A DNA stretch of 64,000 nucleotides, taken from NCBI GenBank assembly GCA_034509735.1, contig JACGWO010000004.1:22053395-22117394 (forward strand). The letters are read 5' to 3'. How positions within the stretch are numbered: the first letter of the stretch is position 1; the number at the start of each line of letters is the position of its first letter. The notes under the pieces were generated by a model. That model had not been told where the DNA came from, ran no database searches, and worked only from the letters and a program-made list of their open reading frames with translations. This document shows positions 1 through 11,419 of the stretch, in pieces. The translations under genes and the position numbers were made by a program. Origin of the DNA: Sesamum alatum (lineage: Eukaryota > Streptophyta > Magnoliopsida > Lamiales > Pedaliaceae).

Positions 1-7
1 AGCGGAT

Positions 8-880
8 ATGCAGCCCCTGCAGAGTCCTTGCCCTTTCGACCAGTGGGGGATGGATATAGTAGGGAAACTTCCCCGAGCAACAGGCCAGCGAGAGTACTTG
101 CTCGTAGCAGTAGATTATTTTTCAAAGTGGGTGGAAGCAGAGGCATTGAGCAGGATAACAGAAAAGGAAGTCATAAAATTTGTCTGGAAGAAAATCATAT
201 GTCGCTTCGGCATCCCCAGAGCCTTCGTGATGGACAATGGCACATAGTTCCAGGGAACTAAATTTCGCCAATGGTGCCAGGAGCTGAAGATAAAACAATA
301 TTACACATCAGTGGCAACACCACAATCTAATGGCCAGACAGAAGTGACCAATCAAATAATCATCCAGAATTTGAAGACAAGACTAGAAGATGCTAAAGGC
401 AATTGGGTAGAGGAGCTTCCAGGAGTTCTATGGGCATATCGAACCACCCCACGCCGAAGCACGGGGGAAACTCCGTTCAGTCTAGTCTATGGGTCGGAAG
501 CCATCATCCCAGTGGAGATTGGAGAAGACACACTCCGAGTGAAATGCTACGAGCCGACTAGCAACGAAAGTGAAAGGAGAGTCGACCTGGATTTTCTGGA
601 AGAGCTAAGGAGCAACGCAAATGTCAGAACTGAAGCATACAAAACGTTGATAGCGAGAGCCTACAATGACAGAGTTAGACATCGAGGCTTCCAAGTGGGC
701 GACCTCGTGTTGAGGAGGGCTGACGCCACAGGTAACATTTGGGAAGCTGGACGCCAAATGGATCGGGCAATATCAAGTGATTGAGATTCTGGGGAAAGGA
801 ACGTACCGCCTGTGAAAGTTGGATGGAAAAGAAGTACCGCGTACATGGAACGTGGTCAACTTGAAGAAATATTTTGTATA
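8..880 (+). pseudogene. Ty3/gypsy (Tat-type) integrase C-terminal half, broken
   Basis: This is the 3' end of a gypsy pol gene; the 5' part lies outside the window. The reading frame shows the integrase core with all three acidic catalytic positions: WGMDIVG (first D), FVMDNGT (second D) and NGQTEVTNQ (E). They are followed by the WAYRTTPRRSTGETPFSLVYG block and a GDLVLRRA tail. The domain would join element cDNA into chromosomal DNA. The gene is dead: a TAG stop at 245-247 directly after DNGT, a frameshift near 730-740 (the ending LDAKWIGQYQVIEILGKG is read in another frame), and a TGA near 812. The frame ends at about 880. The wording (KWVEAEAL, ITEKEVIKFVWK) resembles Tat-lineage elements, and the downstream minisatellite and antisense ORF agree. 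Lineage is from family knowledge, not a search. Confidence 0.88.
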
Positions 881-993
881 AATTTTCTCATTTTAAGTTG
901 TATGAAGTTTGTAGTTTAAGACTTTCTTGTACCTCCAATTATGGTAATGAAATTTCCTTTTTCTTGTCGCCTCTGTGTTTTATTTTCTGCAAG

Positions 994-1390
994 AGAGGGA
1001 TTGCCTCTCAGAGGGGGATTGCCCCGAGATTATAAAGACAATGATTGCCTCTCAGAGGGGGATTGCCCCGAGATTATAAAGAGAGGGATTGCCTCTCAGA
1101 TGGGGATTGCCCCGAGATTATAAAAACAGTGATTGCCTCTCAGAGGGGGATTGCCCCAAGTTATCAAGAGAGGGATTGCCTCTCATAGGGGGATTGCCCC
1201 TAGCATTTAAACATCATTTCAAAGGGAGGGATTGCCTCTCATAGGGGGATTGCCCCTACCATCGAAAACATTATCTAAAAGAGAGGGCTTGCCTCTTAGA
1301 GGGGGTTTCCCCTCGAATGTGTAATTTCAACTAGCGGGGGGGCGATTGCCTCTCCCTTTTATGATGTTTGCTAAACGGAGGATCGCCTCG
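994..1390 (+). repeat. 44-bp minisatellite in the 3' UTR of the Tat element
   Basis: About seven or eight tandem copies of a unit built on GATTGCCTCTCAGAGGGGG and GATTGCCCC. Copies start near 999, 1043, 1087, 1131, 1174, 1230 and 1287, so the period is 44, 44, 44, 43, 56 and 57 bp. Divergence grows to the right. Each unit can fold a small CCTC/GAGG hairpin. Tat-lineage elements are known to carry hypervariable tandem repeats between pol and the 3' LTR, and this position fits. Confidence 0.85.
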
Positions 1391-1596
1391 CAGATTAGAT
1401 ACTGAAGTACGATATAATATAAGCATAGAATTTTTATTGAAGGTTCAATATTTGGAAGGAAGAGGACAATCCTAAAAACTAAGATTAACAAAAAAAAAAA
1501 AAAAGAGAATAATAATAATAATGCTAACTAATCCCTAAACATATCTTGAATCTACGGGAAAAAAATTCAAATAAACAAATCCTAAAGACTAACTAA
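1391..1596. other. AT-rich spacer
   Basis: Spacer between the minisatellite and the antisense ORF. It holds an A-run with an (AAT)n stretch near 1490-1520 and a purine-rich tract near 1453-1470. No gene is seen. Confidence 0.5.
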
Positions 1597-1838
1597 TTCT
1601 TCTCTATGGCAGAGGAGGGGATTCCATCAACAGGAGTCTCATCGACCACATCATCGGCAATCTCGCCTTCTCCATCCTCATCCCCTTCCTCATCAGGAAC
1701 CTTGGGATCGAGAAACATGAAATCTTCATCACCAAAGCGACCACTGTTCACCAAGCTGATAAGGTGAAATTCGGGAAAGACATAGCCTAAGAACGTGCAC
1801 CAATTGAAACCAAGAAGCTCAACGAAGACAAGAAAATT
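1597..1838 (-). pseudogene. C-terminus of the antisense extra ORF of a Tat element
   Basis: Minus-strand open frame ending in a stop at about 1597. It reads GFNWCTFLGYVFPEFHL, then an acidic tail (DPKVPDEEGDEDGEGE) and ends SSAIEKN. Extra ORFs antisense to pol, between pol and the 3' LTR, are known in Tat-lineage elements; many encode a domain annotated as 'putative gypsy type transposon' (Transposase_28). The C-x(n)-P-E-x-H-L pattern and acidic tail fit the end of such proteins. A related ending occurs at 53483-53760, and the N-terminal and coiled-coil parts of the same protein type are at 27907-29595. No upstream start is visible: the frame is lost at about 1838. Function is unknown. Confidence 0.5.
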
Positions 1839-2130
1839 AAAAGTAAACTTTCTCTATTCATTAAGAAGTAAGTAAAACAATAGAATTCTCCCCCTATTTA
1901 TAGTAAATTCTAGGGGGTGAAATTACAATGTTGTCCCTTAATCCTACGGCCTGGATTAAATAGACGAGGGCGTTTCCATCATTCTGCAAGCCCCACTTTC
2001 TTTTCAACTTCCACCTCTTCAACCTCCTTCAACCTCCCTTTAACTTCCATTAGGGGTTCTAGTGTAATCTTCTACAAAAATTAGGGGCCTTCTCGTAATT
2101 TCTCTATTTTAATTATTCTTCTCCACATCA
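1839..2130 (-). mobile_element. Possible LTR or promoter fragment
   Basis: Read on the minus strand this begins TGATGTGGAG at 2130 and has a good TATA box (ACTATAAATA, minus strand of 1895-1904) about 230 bp in, as an LTR U3 would. The outer 120 bp resembles 55807-55922, which also ends in TCA on the plus strand. No partner LTR, primer site or target duplication was found. It may be a Tat LTR fragment or a promoter for the antisense ORF beside it. Confidence 0.35.
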
Positions 2131-2279
2131 CGTATAAAAAAATTATGAGATTTCTTTTATTAAAAAAGGATTTTGAACACGTGAAGTGTATAAATATTAA
2201 ATAAATTAAATGATGCAATAAAACTTGAACATAAATTCAGTTTCTGATAAATATTGTTGTGATTGTCTTGTAACACATG

Positions 2280-2705
2280 GTAGAATTGGTGACTGTCAAG
2301 TCAATGTTGGTTCATTGTCAGTTATTTTGAACTATTTTTTTTTAATAAAATATTAATATTGAGAATTTTTTTTGGCTATCTTTATTTTATGCTTTATACA
2401 ATATTTGTATGCATTTGGTTGAAGCACTTCGATCATGTTGCTACAGAATTGGGTCGAGCATATGATGGCGATCATGCAGGAAACTCTATGGTTTGATAAA
2501 AAAATGTTCTTAGTTGATCGGTCAAGACAAAGCATTGACCATGATTCATTAGAAACTTGCACTAAGTGATGCATAAAAATGATGATTGTCGCGTTTCATA
2601 AATAATGATGTATGACGTTTGCACAATTTAGTGGGTGCTTGCTAAGGAATTATCAAATTCAGTGACTTGACCAACGAGAGATTTCTATGGAAGTCTTGTG
2701 GGGCA
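2280..2705 (+). repeat. Very degenerate copia LTR (U3) remnant
   Basis: Weak but collinear similarity to the U3 part of the copia LTRs elsewhere in the window: an AGAATTGGTGACTGTCAAGTC start, then AGAAACTTGCACTAAG, then a CGTGTTTCAT-like block, then TTTAGTGGGTGC. All match, in order, blocks of the LTR at 31414-31840. The remnant is cut off by the inverted LTR beginning at 2711. It would be an older insertion of the same family group. The preceding 2131-2279 is AT-rich with nothing recognised. Confidence 0.45.
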
Positions 2706-2710
2706 TGATC

Positions 2711-4659
2711 TAAAAGAATCGGTACAGCCCATGAACGCAACGGAAGCGTAAAATAAAAAAAAATTAAAATTGATTTTTGAGGGGTGTTCCTTTTCAAATC
2801 TCTCAACGTTCGATGTTTGTGAAAAGTATAACAACAAAAAATAAACATACTAAATCATGTGGCTAAATTATGAAAACGAAAAGTACAGAAATTAAAATGA
2901 AACTCTACCATTTCGTTTTCAATAGACGGACAACAATGTGAATTGTTCCCTTTTCTTTCCTTTTCTCTTTTCACTTTAAGATTCAGATTAGAATTTTTTT
3001 AAGTTGTCCAAACCATACAATGGAATATAAAATCTATCGCTATTAGTAAATAGAAATAGAAATAGAAGAAAAAACAATTCCAAAACAAACACTATTAATT
3101 AGTGTATTTTGATTGTTTTGGTTCTATACTTGAACAAGTTCAAAATAGAACACGCAAAGGAAAATGTGAGAGGAAAACAAATATTTTCTCTAATTTCAAA
3201 AGGGTGCTGGCCGTGTCCCATTTTTCCATGAGAGATGCAAGTGTTTTTTGTGGTTTTGTGTGTTCGTATGTCAAAATTCATACTTTACAAAATGGCAACC
3301 ACTACACACACAATGCACAACCTCTAACATGATGGCAGACACATGCCAATCAAGTGGAGGAGTTTCAACTCCTCCTAATGTGCTCTCGATGGGCTTTGGA
3401 TTCCAAGTCATGAATCGTGTTTGATCCAAGTCATGGATTGGGTTTTATTAAGTCAAATTAAATTAAGCTCAATCAAAATTCATTAGGCATTAAATTAAAC
3501 TAATTAATAACCCAACTAAGTCGAATGGTTCTTTTAAGCTAATTAAATAAACTTAAGCCCAAACACTAATTAATTGATCCAATAAATTAATAAGTCAAAG
3601 CCAATTAATTTAAAGGTTCCAACCCCAAAATCAAGTAATCCAATTAATTAATTATTTGGCCATCCATCAAATGAATTCTCCCAAATAAATGATCCAATCA
3701 TTTATATTCTCCTGGAATCATTTTAACCCAATTAAGTCAATCCGTTTCTTTTAGAATTAATTCCAAATTAATTTTTACTAATTCCATAGTGATTTGTGTG
3801 TGACTCTTTAGGTTCACTCTTAACTAGATTTGGGCTTGTATCCAAAATAATTGATTAATTAAATCCAATTTAATTCATTATTTTTAGTTAACCATTAATT
3901 GAAAATGTCCGTCACCATGGGTGGTCGTCTACCAACAGTCCATGGCACTAGAGAGTAGGTGAATGTTGGTGTGAATATTTAGGCTCTCGAGTTCCATACG
4001 GGTACGGTCCTTCCATCATCCATCTCCCGGTCTAAATCCAGGGCATGGACTTGGCATCAGTTCTCATCCTGAACTAGATAACTATAATTAGTAACTCGAG
4101 ATGTGTTTGCTCTATTGTTCGACATAGTAAACCATTCCCTACGCGATCAATCGTTGTGGCCAAAAGAACCTAAACCGAATTAAAGCGCATAGACGACTTG
4201 ACTGTCATACACTGACAGGTGACATATCGTATCTTGGAACCCACTGTCCACACTACATATTCCAACTGCACTGGACAAACCTTATAATAACCACATCCTA
4301 GATGTGGTCATCTCTCGTTATACCGAAGCTACAACCATCATATGCATGTGCATGCCATGGTTTCTCAAGTTCGAGGACTAATCCAGTACTATCAAGCAGG
4401 GAATACTAGTCATACTAACCAAGCCACCAAGGCTTCCATATGACGATTTCCGTGAGTCAGTTTAGTCGGCGTGACTATCCTTATCAATCAACCTACTAAA
4501 ACTGCATAGACGACCTACGTCTATCACTGATGAAACACGACACTAAATTGTTACGGATGAATACTTACTATATTCATCAAGTCAATCTTAGTTTAATAAA
4601 TTGCTAAATAATACCCTAAAGTGGCAATCCAATTGACTTTTTGGTCACCTATTCGAACA
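2711..4659 (-). mobile_element. Inverted copia 3' LTR
   Basis: On the minus strand this starts TGTTCGAATAGGTGACC (4659) directly after a polypurine tract and the RNase H end of a copia pol. It runs through the block order shared by the other copia LTRs here and ends CCGATTCTTTTA near 2711. It is more diverged from C1, C2 and C3 than those are from one another. It contains a near-palindrome GGAGGAGTTTCAACTCCTCC around 3356-3375 that also occurs in the C1 LTR near 7023-7042. No target duplication links it to any other LTR end. Confidence 0.75.
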
Positions 4660-5088
4660 ATCTTCCACTTGACTTAAAGTCAATCAACCATGTCACACAA
4701 ACCTATCTGAGTATGAGCGATCTGGGATACCGACTCAATCTCAAGGGTCAACCTTATTTTTTGGCAAGATGGCGCGGTCTAACCGAACGTCACCTCTTCT
4801 TACCATTGCTCCAAGCAGATTGTGGTGTCTAAGAATTTTCTTGGATCCATGATGAGATCTTGGTCCTTTAGCTTGCGCTACAGCCATGTTGTTATCCTCT
4901 AGGGTAACTACTGCCTCAGTCGTGCTAGGCACCACATCCAACCATTGCATGTGGCTTTTCATCCAAACAACTTTCTAGAGAAACTTTTAAAATTGCCATG
5001 TATTCGACTTGCATGGCGAAATCTTTAAATATGTGTAATCCCACATGGAACGTTTCCAAGCCACCACTTCACCATTAAGCGTGAATAT
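4660..5088 (-). pseudogene. Inverted copia RNase H end fragment
   Basis: Minus-strand remnant of the last ~140 codons of copia pol. Recognisable pieces are GEVVAWKR, QWLDVVPSTTEAVV, EDNNMAVAQAKGPRSHH and GDVRLDRA; they match the RNase H tail of C1 and C2 (LGVVPSIAEPVV, CDNNGAIAQAKEP). It carries several frame breaks and no complete catalytic set. It ends abruptly at about 5088, where the sequence switches to plus-strand pol from an earlier part of the gene. It is continuous with the inverted LTR at 2711-4659. Confidence 0.75.
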
Positions 5089-6059
5089 ACATTGGGAATG
5101 ATGTAAAGATGCTAGGTGACACTAAAGCATGGCTGTCCACTCAATTCTCCATGAAGGATTTGGGTGATGCTTCCCACATCCTAGGCATCAAGATTATCCG
5201 AGATAGATCTAAAAGGATGTTAGGCATGACCCAAACCTCGTACGTTGAGAAAGTCTTGAAGAGATTCAAGATGGAAAACTCCAAATGAGGATTCCTTCCT
5301 ATGAGGCATGGGGTTAAACTGTCTAAAAAGCAGTCTCCTAAGACTGATGAGGAAGTTAGAAGGATGTTGGACATCCCCTATGCTTCAGCCGTAGGCAGCA
5401 TACAATATGATGTGTAGTGCACAAGGCCTGATGTCGCGTTCGCTTTGAGTTTAGCGAGCAGATATCAGGTTTATGCCGGTGAGGCTCACTGGACTGCAGT
5501 CAAGACCATTCTTAAGTACCTGAGAAGGACTGAAGATATGTTCTTGGTTTACGATGGTGGAGAGTTGATTCTGGAACACTACAGTGACGCTAGCTTCCAG
5601 TTTGATGAGGACGATGCCCAAGTCTCAATGTGAATTTGTATTCAGCTTGAATTGTGGTGTGGTGGCTTGAAAAAGTTCCAAGCAGGATACCACAGCTATT
5701 TCCACCACGGAAGCTGAGTACATAGCAGCTTCGGAAGCAACTAAGGAGGCGGTTTAGATGAAAAACTGTATCCAAGAGTTGGGTGTAGTGCCTAGCATTT
5801 TTGAGCCAGTAGTTATCTTCTGTGATAACAACGAGGCTATAGCGCAAGCGAAGGAACCGAGATCTCATGACCGATCCAAACACATTCTTAGACCCTACCA
5901 TCTGCTTAGAGAGATGGTGGAAAGAGGTGACGTTCGGATGCACCGAGTCACATTGGCAGAAAATACGGCAGATCCGCTGACCAAGCCAGTGTCGCAGGTT
6001 GCTCATACTCAGCATCTGGAAAAGATGGGTTTGAGGGTTATGAGTGATTGGCTTTAAGG
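5089..6059 (+). pseudogene. Copia RT (C-terminal part) and RNase H, broken
   Basis: Plus-strand copia pol starting just after the RT active-site region (IGNDVKMLGDTKAW) and running through KDLGDASHILGIKIIRDRS, ASAVGSIQY, the RNase H start (LILEHYSDASFQFDEDDA) and the end HLEKMGLRVMSDWL at about 6057. Stops interrupt it, for example TGA after MENSK and TAG in QYDV. It parallels 14815-15773 of C1 at roughly 93-95% by eye. It feeds directly into a polypurine tract and the LTR at 6073, so it is the tail of a second element that shares C1's left LTR. Confidence 0.85.
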
Positions 6060-6072
6060 TCAAGTGGGAGAT
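6057..6072 (+). promoter_or_regulatory. Polypurine tract before the C1 left LTR
   Basis: AAGGTCAAGTGGGAGAT lies directly before the TGTTAG start of the LTR. The same tract stands before every copia 3' LTR in the window (15773-15788, minus strand of 18105-18120, 39256-39271). In the family it primes plus-strand DNA synthesis. Confidence 0.75.
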
Positions 6073-7721
6073 TGTTAGAATAATTGACCGAAAATCAAAT
6101 TAGATTGGCCTTGATGTAATCTATTTCTGATAATATCATTGTAATTGTAAATATTGCCATATGAATAAAGTGAGTATTCATGTTTGGAAGTTCCATTTGT
6201 TGTACTCGCTATTTATGTTTATTCTATTAACATCACAACAAAGCCCATAGGGCAAACGTATAACCCATGTAGTTGGGCTGCCCATTGGATGGCAGCTATG
6301 AAACCAACTTCTAAGGGTTAGGTTTGAAACGTTCTAAGTCGAGGACCTCGAGACAGGGCATCGAGAGTCCTATACAGACTTTCACTAGGGATTGCATTCA
6401 TTGGATGAGTGATGTGTTTCATCAGCGACAGACGTTGGACGTTTATGCAATATTAGTGGGTTAGTTGACAAGGGTGTCATCTGACTGAACTGACTCGCGG
6501 GAATCGCCATATGGAAGCCTTGGAGGCTTGGTTGGTATAACTGGCATCCCCAACTCCGATAGTACGAGATTAGTTCTCGAACTTGAGGAATCATGGCAGT
6601 CACATGCATATGATGGTTGTATCTAGCATCTGGCAAGAGATGTCCGTGTATGGGTATTTAATCGGATTAAATTTATTCAAGAGAGAAAATTAATGATTGG
6701 ATCATTTATTGAGAAATCCATTTGATGGGTGGTCCAAGAATTAATTAATTAGATTAGTTAATTTTTTGGACTAAGAACCTTTAAATTAATTGGATTAATT
6801 TATCGGGTTTTGGCTAGAATAATTGATTGGATCAGTTATTCATAATTTGGACTTATGTTTATTTAATTGGATTAAATAAATAATTAAACTTCAATTGGAT
6901 TAAATTAATTAGATTAATTAATGCCCAATGGATATATGTTTGGACTTTATTTAATTTGATTAAATACAAGTCCAAAAACATAAAGGTCCAAGTCCATTTT
7001 TCATGCAAGTTGAAGCTAGTTAAGGAGGAGTTTCAACTCCTCCACATGTGTACATGATATGCACGAAATTTTGCTGATTTATGGGCGGTTTTTTCTTGCT
7101 ATCATGTGTAGTGGATGCGCTAGAAGTGTGTGTATGTGGAAGTTTCCTTGGAGGTTAGTTATGTAGGTGGTTTTTTGAACACTACATTCTACATACACAA
7201 AACTACTTTGCCAAACATTATTCACTTAACTTGCTTCATTTTTGCTGGAGCTTTTAGGCCAAAAAACTCTTTGAAATTCTCTCTTTTTGTGTTCATACTT
7301 CTTAGAGAAGATTGAAGAAAAACATTTCAAGGTACACTAATTGATAGTGCTTTCTTTAGAATTGTTTCTTCTTCTTTGTTTCTATTTTTTTATCTAGCAA
7401 TAGAGTAGAAATAAACCCAATGTTTCTATTTTCTATCTGAGCTCTCAAGTGGACGAACGAAGAAGAAAAAGAAAGGAACAACGCACGAACCCGTTCGACA
7501 TAAACGAACAAAGGTTGGCTTTCTTTTACATTTTATGTACCTTTGTTCTTCTCCTTTTAAGCCACATGTCCAGCATGTTTTCTTTTCTTATTTATGCTTT
7601 GACTAACACCGAATGCCCGGGAACTTCAAAGGGAACACCCCTTTGAATCTGGTTTAAATTATGTCTTAAATTTATATTTTTACATTTCCGTCTTGTTACC
7701 GGGCCGTACCCGATTCTTTTA
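6073..7721 (+). mobile_element. C1 left LTR
   Basis: Begins TGTTAGAATA and ends CCGATTCTTTTA (the expected terminal CA is mutated), directly before the primer site. It contains the R/U5 hairpin: left arm TTCAAAGGG 7625-7633, loop AACAC, right arm CCCTTTGAA 7639-7647. The outer arms are GCCCGGGAAC 7615-7624 and GTTACCGGGC 7695-7704 (one mismatch). The LTR serves as both the right LTR of the partial copy at 5089-6059 and the left LTR of C1. Confidence 0.85.
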
Positions 7722-7722
7722 G

Positions 7723-7734
7723 TGGTATCAGAGC
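7723..7734 (+). promoter_or_regulatory. Primer binding site, initiator Met-tRNA type
   Basis: TGGTATCAGAGC one base after the LTR end. This matches the 3' end complement of plant initiator methionine tRNA, the usual primer for copia reverse transcription. Confidence 0.92.
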
Positions 7735-7979
7735 CTGGTTCGGTGTTGTGGGTTTAAGGATTTACATGTTATAATGTGTAAAGCATGTTTGAACGTGTTT
7801 AAAATGCTTTTGGAAAACATGTTTTACGGTTTTTCTAGCATGACTAAATGTATGAAAATATGTGTTAATTTTGCTTTTGAAATTATGGATATCCATGCAT
7901 TTTATGAGAATTTGATTTTTTGTAAATGGATGTTTATATTTCAGTTTTACAGCAGAAATTTCAAAAAAAATAATTGAAA

Positions 7980-8150
7980 AAGCGTTCAGCAGCTGTCTGT
8001 TTGTTCTGCCTGCCGGCCGGTTATTAGGCCAGTAGGCGCGCAGGCTGGGCGCACGTGCCTGCTGGCCGTGCGTGTTGGCGGGTAGTGCAGGCAGCTGGGC
8101 GCGCATGCGGCAGGCTGTCGGCCGTTCTGGGACATTTCAGCCGTTTTGCA
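7980..8150 (+). other. GC-rich island of the C1 leader
   Basis: A sharp GC-rich block in AT-rich surroundings, rich in GCAGGC, GGGCGC and GCCGGCC, starting about 250 nt after the primer site. Counterparts lie at the same relative position in C2 (23690-24110), C3 (33975-34245) and C4 (55240 to the gap). C1, the oldest, has the mildest GC excess. Confidence 0.75.
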
Positions 8151-8725
8151 TCATTTTTCGTGAAAAATTCAATTTTCTGATTTCTGTTGTTTTCTGAATG
8201 TGATTAATTTTGGCATATTTTAATTTTAGTTAAATTTGATTTTTTTAAAATTATTTTTTGATGCCATAGATTATTTTGGAAATAGTTTCCAAACTAAAAT
8301 TGTTTATACATTGGATGTATCAGTGATATCCATTTTTTCAATTGCATTATTAATGTATTATTTTCTGCACTTAATTATGTTTATTGTAAGATATTAGATA
8401 TCTTGTAATAAATACATGGGATGTATTTATTTGTTGGCATATTTATATTTGATGTATATGTGTTTTATTGTTGTTGTTGTTTATTTGATAAACAATAAGG
8501 ATGATCACTAGCCCGTTTTAGCCTATATATGGTTTAATTTATTGTTGGGTGAGGCCTGCGTGCCTCTTTATTTTTCTTCTCTCTGTCGTTTTTAGCCTTG
8601 AAATAATAAGGTTTTCTTCCTCTCTATTAATGTACTCCCCTCGACTTATGATTGGGCTTTCTTTTAAGTTGTAGTCAGAGTAGATTGGGTTGTGAGGCTT
8701 TTATTTATTAAATGTAAGCTTCCAA

Positions 8726-10946
8726 TGTTAGAATAGGTGACCAGAAAGCCAATAGGTTTGACGATTTGTAACCTATTTGACAACTTGATGTAAATGTAAT
8801 ATTGTTATGTGATGAATAAAATGAGTGTTCGCCACTATTGGTGTCTACTTTGTTACGCTCATTTTACATATGTTAAAACGGTGTTTTACTTATATCACAA
8901 CAAAGCCAATAGACCACGGTTAACAACTCATGCAGTTGGACCACGCATTGGATGGTGGTCATGAAACCAACTGATTGAGAGTTGGATCTGAAACGTTCCA
9001 AGTCGAGGACCTCGAGACAAGGCATCGAGAGTCCTATTGAGACTTGCAACAAGAGTCCTGTTCATTGGATGAGTGTCGTGTTTCATCCACGACAGGCGTG
9101 GGGCGCTTACACGATCTTGATGGGTTGATCGATTGGGGTCGAGCCGACTGGACTGACTCGCGGGGATCATCATATGGAAGCCTTGGAGGCTTGGTCGTTA
9201 TGATTGGATTTCCCCGGTACCGATAGTACGGGAGTAGTCCTCAAACTTGAGGAATCATGGCAGTCACGTGCACAGGACGGCTGTATCTTGGATCTGGCGA
9301 GAGGTGATCATTCTGTAAGATGATCATTATAAGCCTTGTCCAGTGCAGTCAGAATGTGTTGCGAGGATGGTGTATTCCAAGAAGAGGATCCGTCCCCTGT
9401 CACTAAGTGATAGAGGTATCTCCTATGAACTCGGAGACACGTCCATGTTGTTTAAAGCTGTGGCCACAGTGGTTGGTCGAACAGGGAATGGTTTCCTGTG
9501 TCGACGCAATGAAGCATACGTAGTCTTGAATATTAAGCATAGATGCCTAGTCAAGAATGGAAACCGACGGCCAATTCCATACCCTAGACTAAAGCCGGGA
9601 GACGGTAGATGGAATGACCGTACCCATACAGAATCGGCACATAAATGTTCACGCCAACATTCACCTACTCTCTAGTGCCATGGACCGTTGCTAGACGGCC
9701 ACCCATGGTAACGGGCCCTTGTGGGACACGGGCCCAAGTCTAGTTGAGGGTGAACCTAAAGGGTCACACACAAATCACCGAGAACGTATAGAGATTGACT
9801 TGGAGTCAATCTTGAATGATGAATAAGTAATTGGATTACTTAGGGGATAGTCCATTGGATGGACGCGGTATTGTATCGGGCCCTCGTTTAATCGGTAAAT
9901 TGGATTTGTCGATTAAATATGGAAAGTTGAGATGTTGGATCTTTTGATAGATTAAAAGACCAACGGGAATGATTTAAGTGGACATTAAATTGGAATTAAT
10001 TTTGTGTTCGTCATAATTGGATTACGATAAAACCCGGTCCATTAAATTTTGACCCGAGAGGAGAAATAATTCTTATTTTGGAATAAAAAATAAGTTGGAC
10101 TTCTTCCCACAAAGAGCATGGCCGAAAATGCTCCCTTGGAGGAAGCTAAAATCAGCCATGCTTCATGCAAGGTGGTAGTTGACTTGTCTCGTTTGGAAAG
10201 AGACAAATCAACTCCAATCAAGCCTTTCCCTTTTAGTATGATTTGATCATACCTTAAAAGTTGGTAGGCTTGATTGAAGAATTAATGGTAATTGATTGGG
10301 ATGTATCTAGACATCCTTGGATGAACCTAGACACATTCCAATAATCACATTAATTATGTACATATATGAGTATATACAACACCTTGTAATGTAAGAATTA
10401 TAATTCATCTTTTCTAGGAAAAGTGAAGTAAAAAAAAATTCGGCCCCTCTCCTCTCTCACTCTCGGCCATCTCTCTCCCTCTCCCACTTGTGTTCTTCAC
10501 TTGATTTTGAATCAAAAGGAAGAACAAAGTAGGTTTAAGAGAACACTAACTCATAGTATTTTTCTCTTGAACCGATTCCTTCCTAGACCCGTTTTCTTCT
10601 AGCAAAGGAAACGTGCGTTTCTTCCGGTGTGGGGTGGATCACCTTTGGAGAATCCATACGTTTGGATTTCGTGAGCATTCCAGAGAAGGAACAACGCAAG
10701 TAGCCGCACATACGTAAAATCATCAAAGGTAATGGTTTTACTACGCTTTTATAGTTTTAACTTTTAATCTATGCTTTTATTTGTTGTATGTTGTAACATT
10801 AATACATTCTATATCGAACGCCCGGTTGAGCACCCAAGGGTACACCCCTTAGGATTTCGCTTTATATGCGATTTAGTTTAAATTACGTATTGATTTACGC
10901 TTTCTCGCTTTCGCTCACGCTCCCGGGCGGATCCGCTTGTCCTTCA
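8726..10946 (+). mobile_element. Solo copia LTR with target duplication TCCAA
   Basis: A 2,221-bp LTR beginning TGTTAGAATAGGTGACC and ending GCTTGTCCTTCA, flanked by perfect 5-bp duplications TCCAA (8721-8725 and 10947-10951). No primer site or internal region is attached. It interrupts the C1 leader exactly: removing it rejoins AAGCT-TCCAA-GGCGATGAAGG. Solo LTRs arise by recombination between the two LTRs of a full element. The block order (GAACGCCCGG, AAGGGTACACCCCTT near 10845) puts it in the same family group but a different subfamily from C1. Confidence 0.92.
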
Positions 10947-11419
10947 TCCAAGGCGATGAAGGTCCTGTGGATGGAACCCATGATGGAAGGGCAAGAAGAA
11001 CAAAGGAAGGATTTTTACAAGGCCCCATTAGAATGATAATGGGATGTAAATATTGTAATAGTGTAGGTCTATCCTAGTTTTACCATAAATCCACTACGGG
11101 CTCAATGGATCCTTTAGGAATGGCCTTGTGATCATCCTAACAGGGGCGTGCTAGGCTTGTTTTGCATGTGCTTAAGTTTTTTTTTCTTTGATGTATGGTG
11201 TGTTTGGAATGCATCTTATTACACTATATGTATAAATCTTGAGCATGAAAAATACTAATAATGATGAGGTCTCGGTCTTAATAAAATTATTAACTCTCAC
11301 TTGGATGGTCCAAGTAAATATTAGGCCCAAAATGGAATTAAATTAAATGGTTTGATTATTCCAAGCCTTCCATCCGTAATAACGTAATGAGGAAGCTATT
11401 TGCATCTAAAGCGTGGTCT

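Noticed and set aside
994..1390. Evenly spaced repeats that could suggest a CRISPR-like array
   Set aside because: The units are contiguous with no unique spacers, diverge progressively, and sit in a plant retrotransposon 3' UTR.
7723..7734. tRNA-like sequence TGGTATCAGAGC (also at 33734 and on the minus strand near 24300)
   Set aside because: Complementary to a tRNA 3' end only; it is a primer binding site, and no cloverleaf or box promoter is present.
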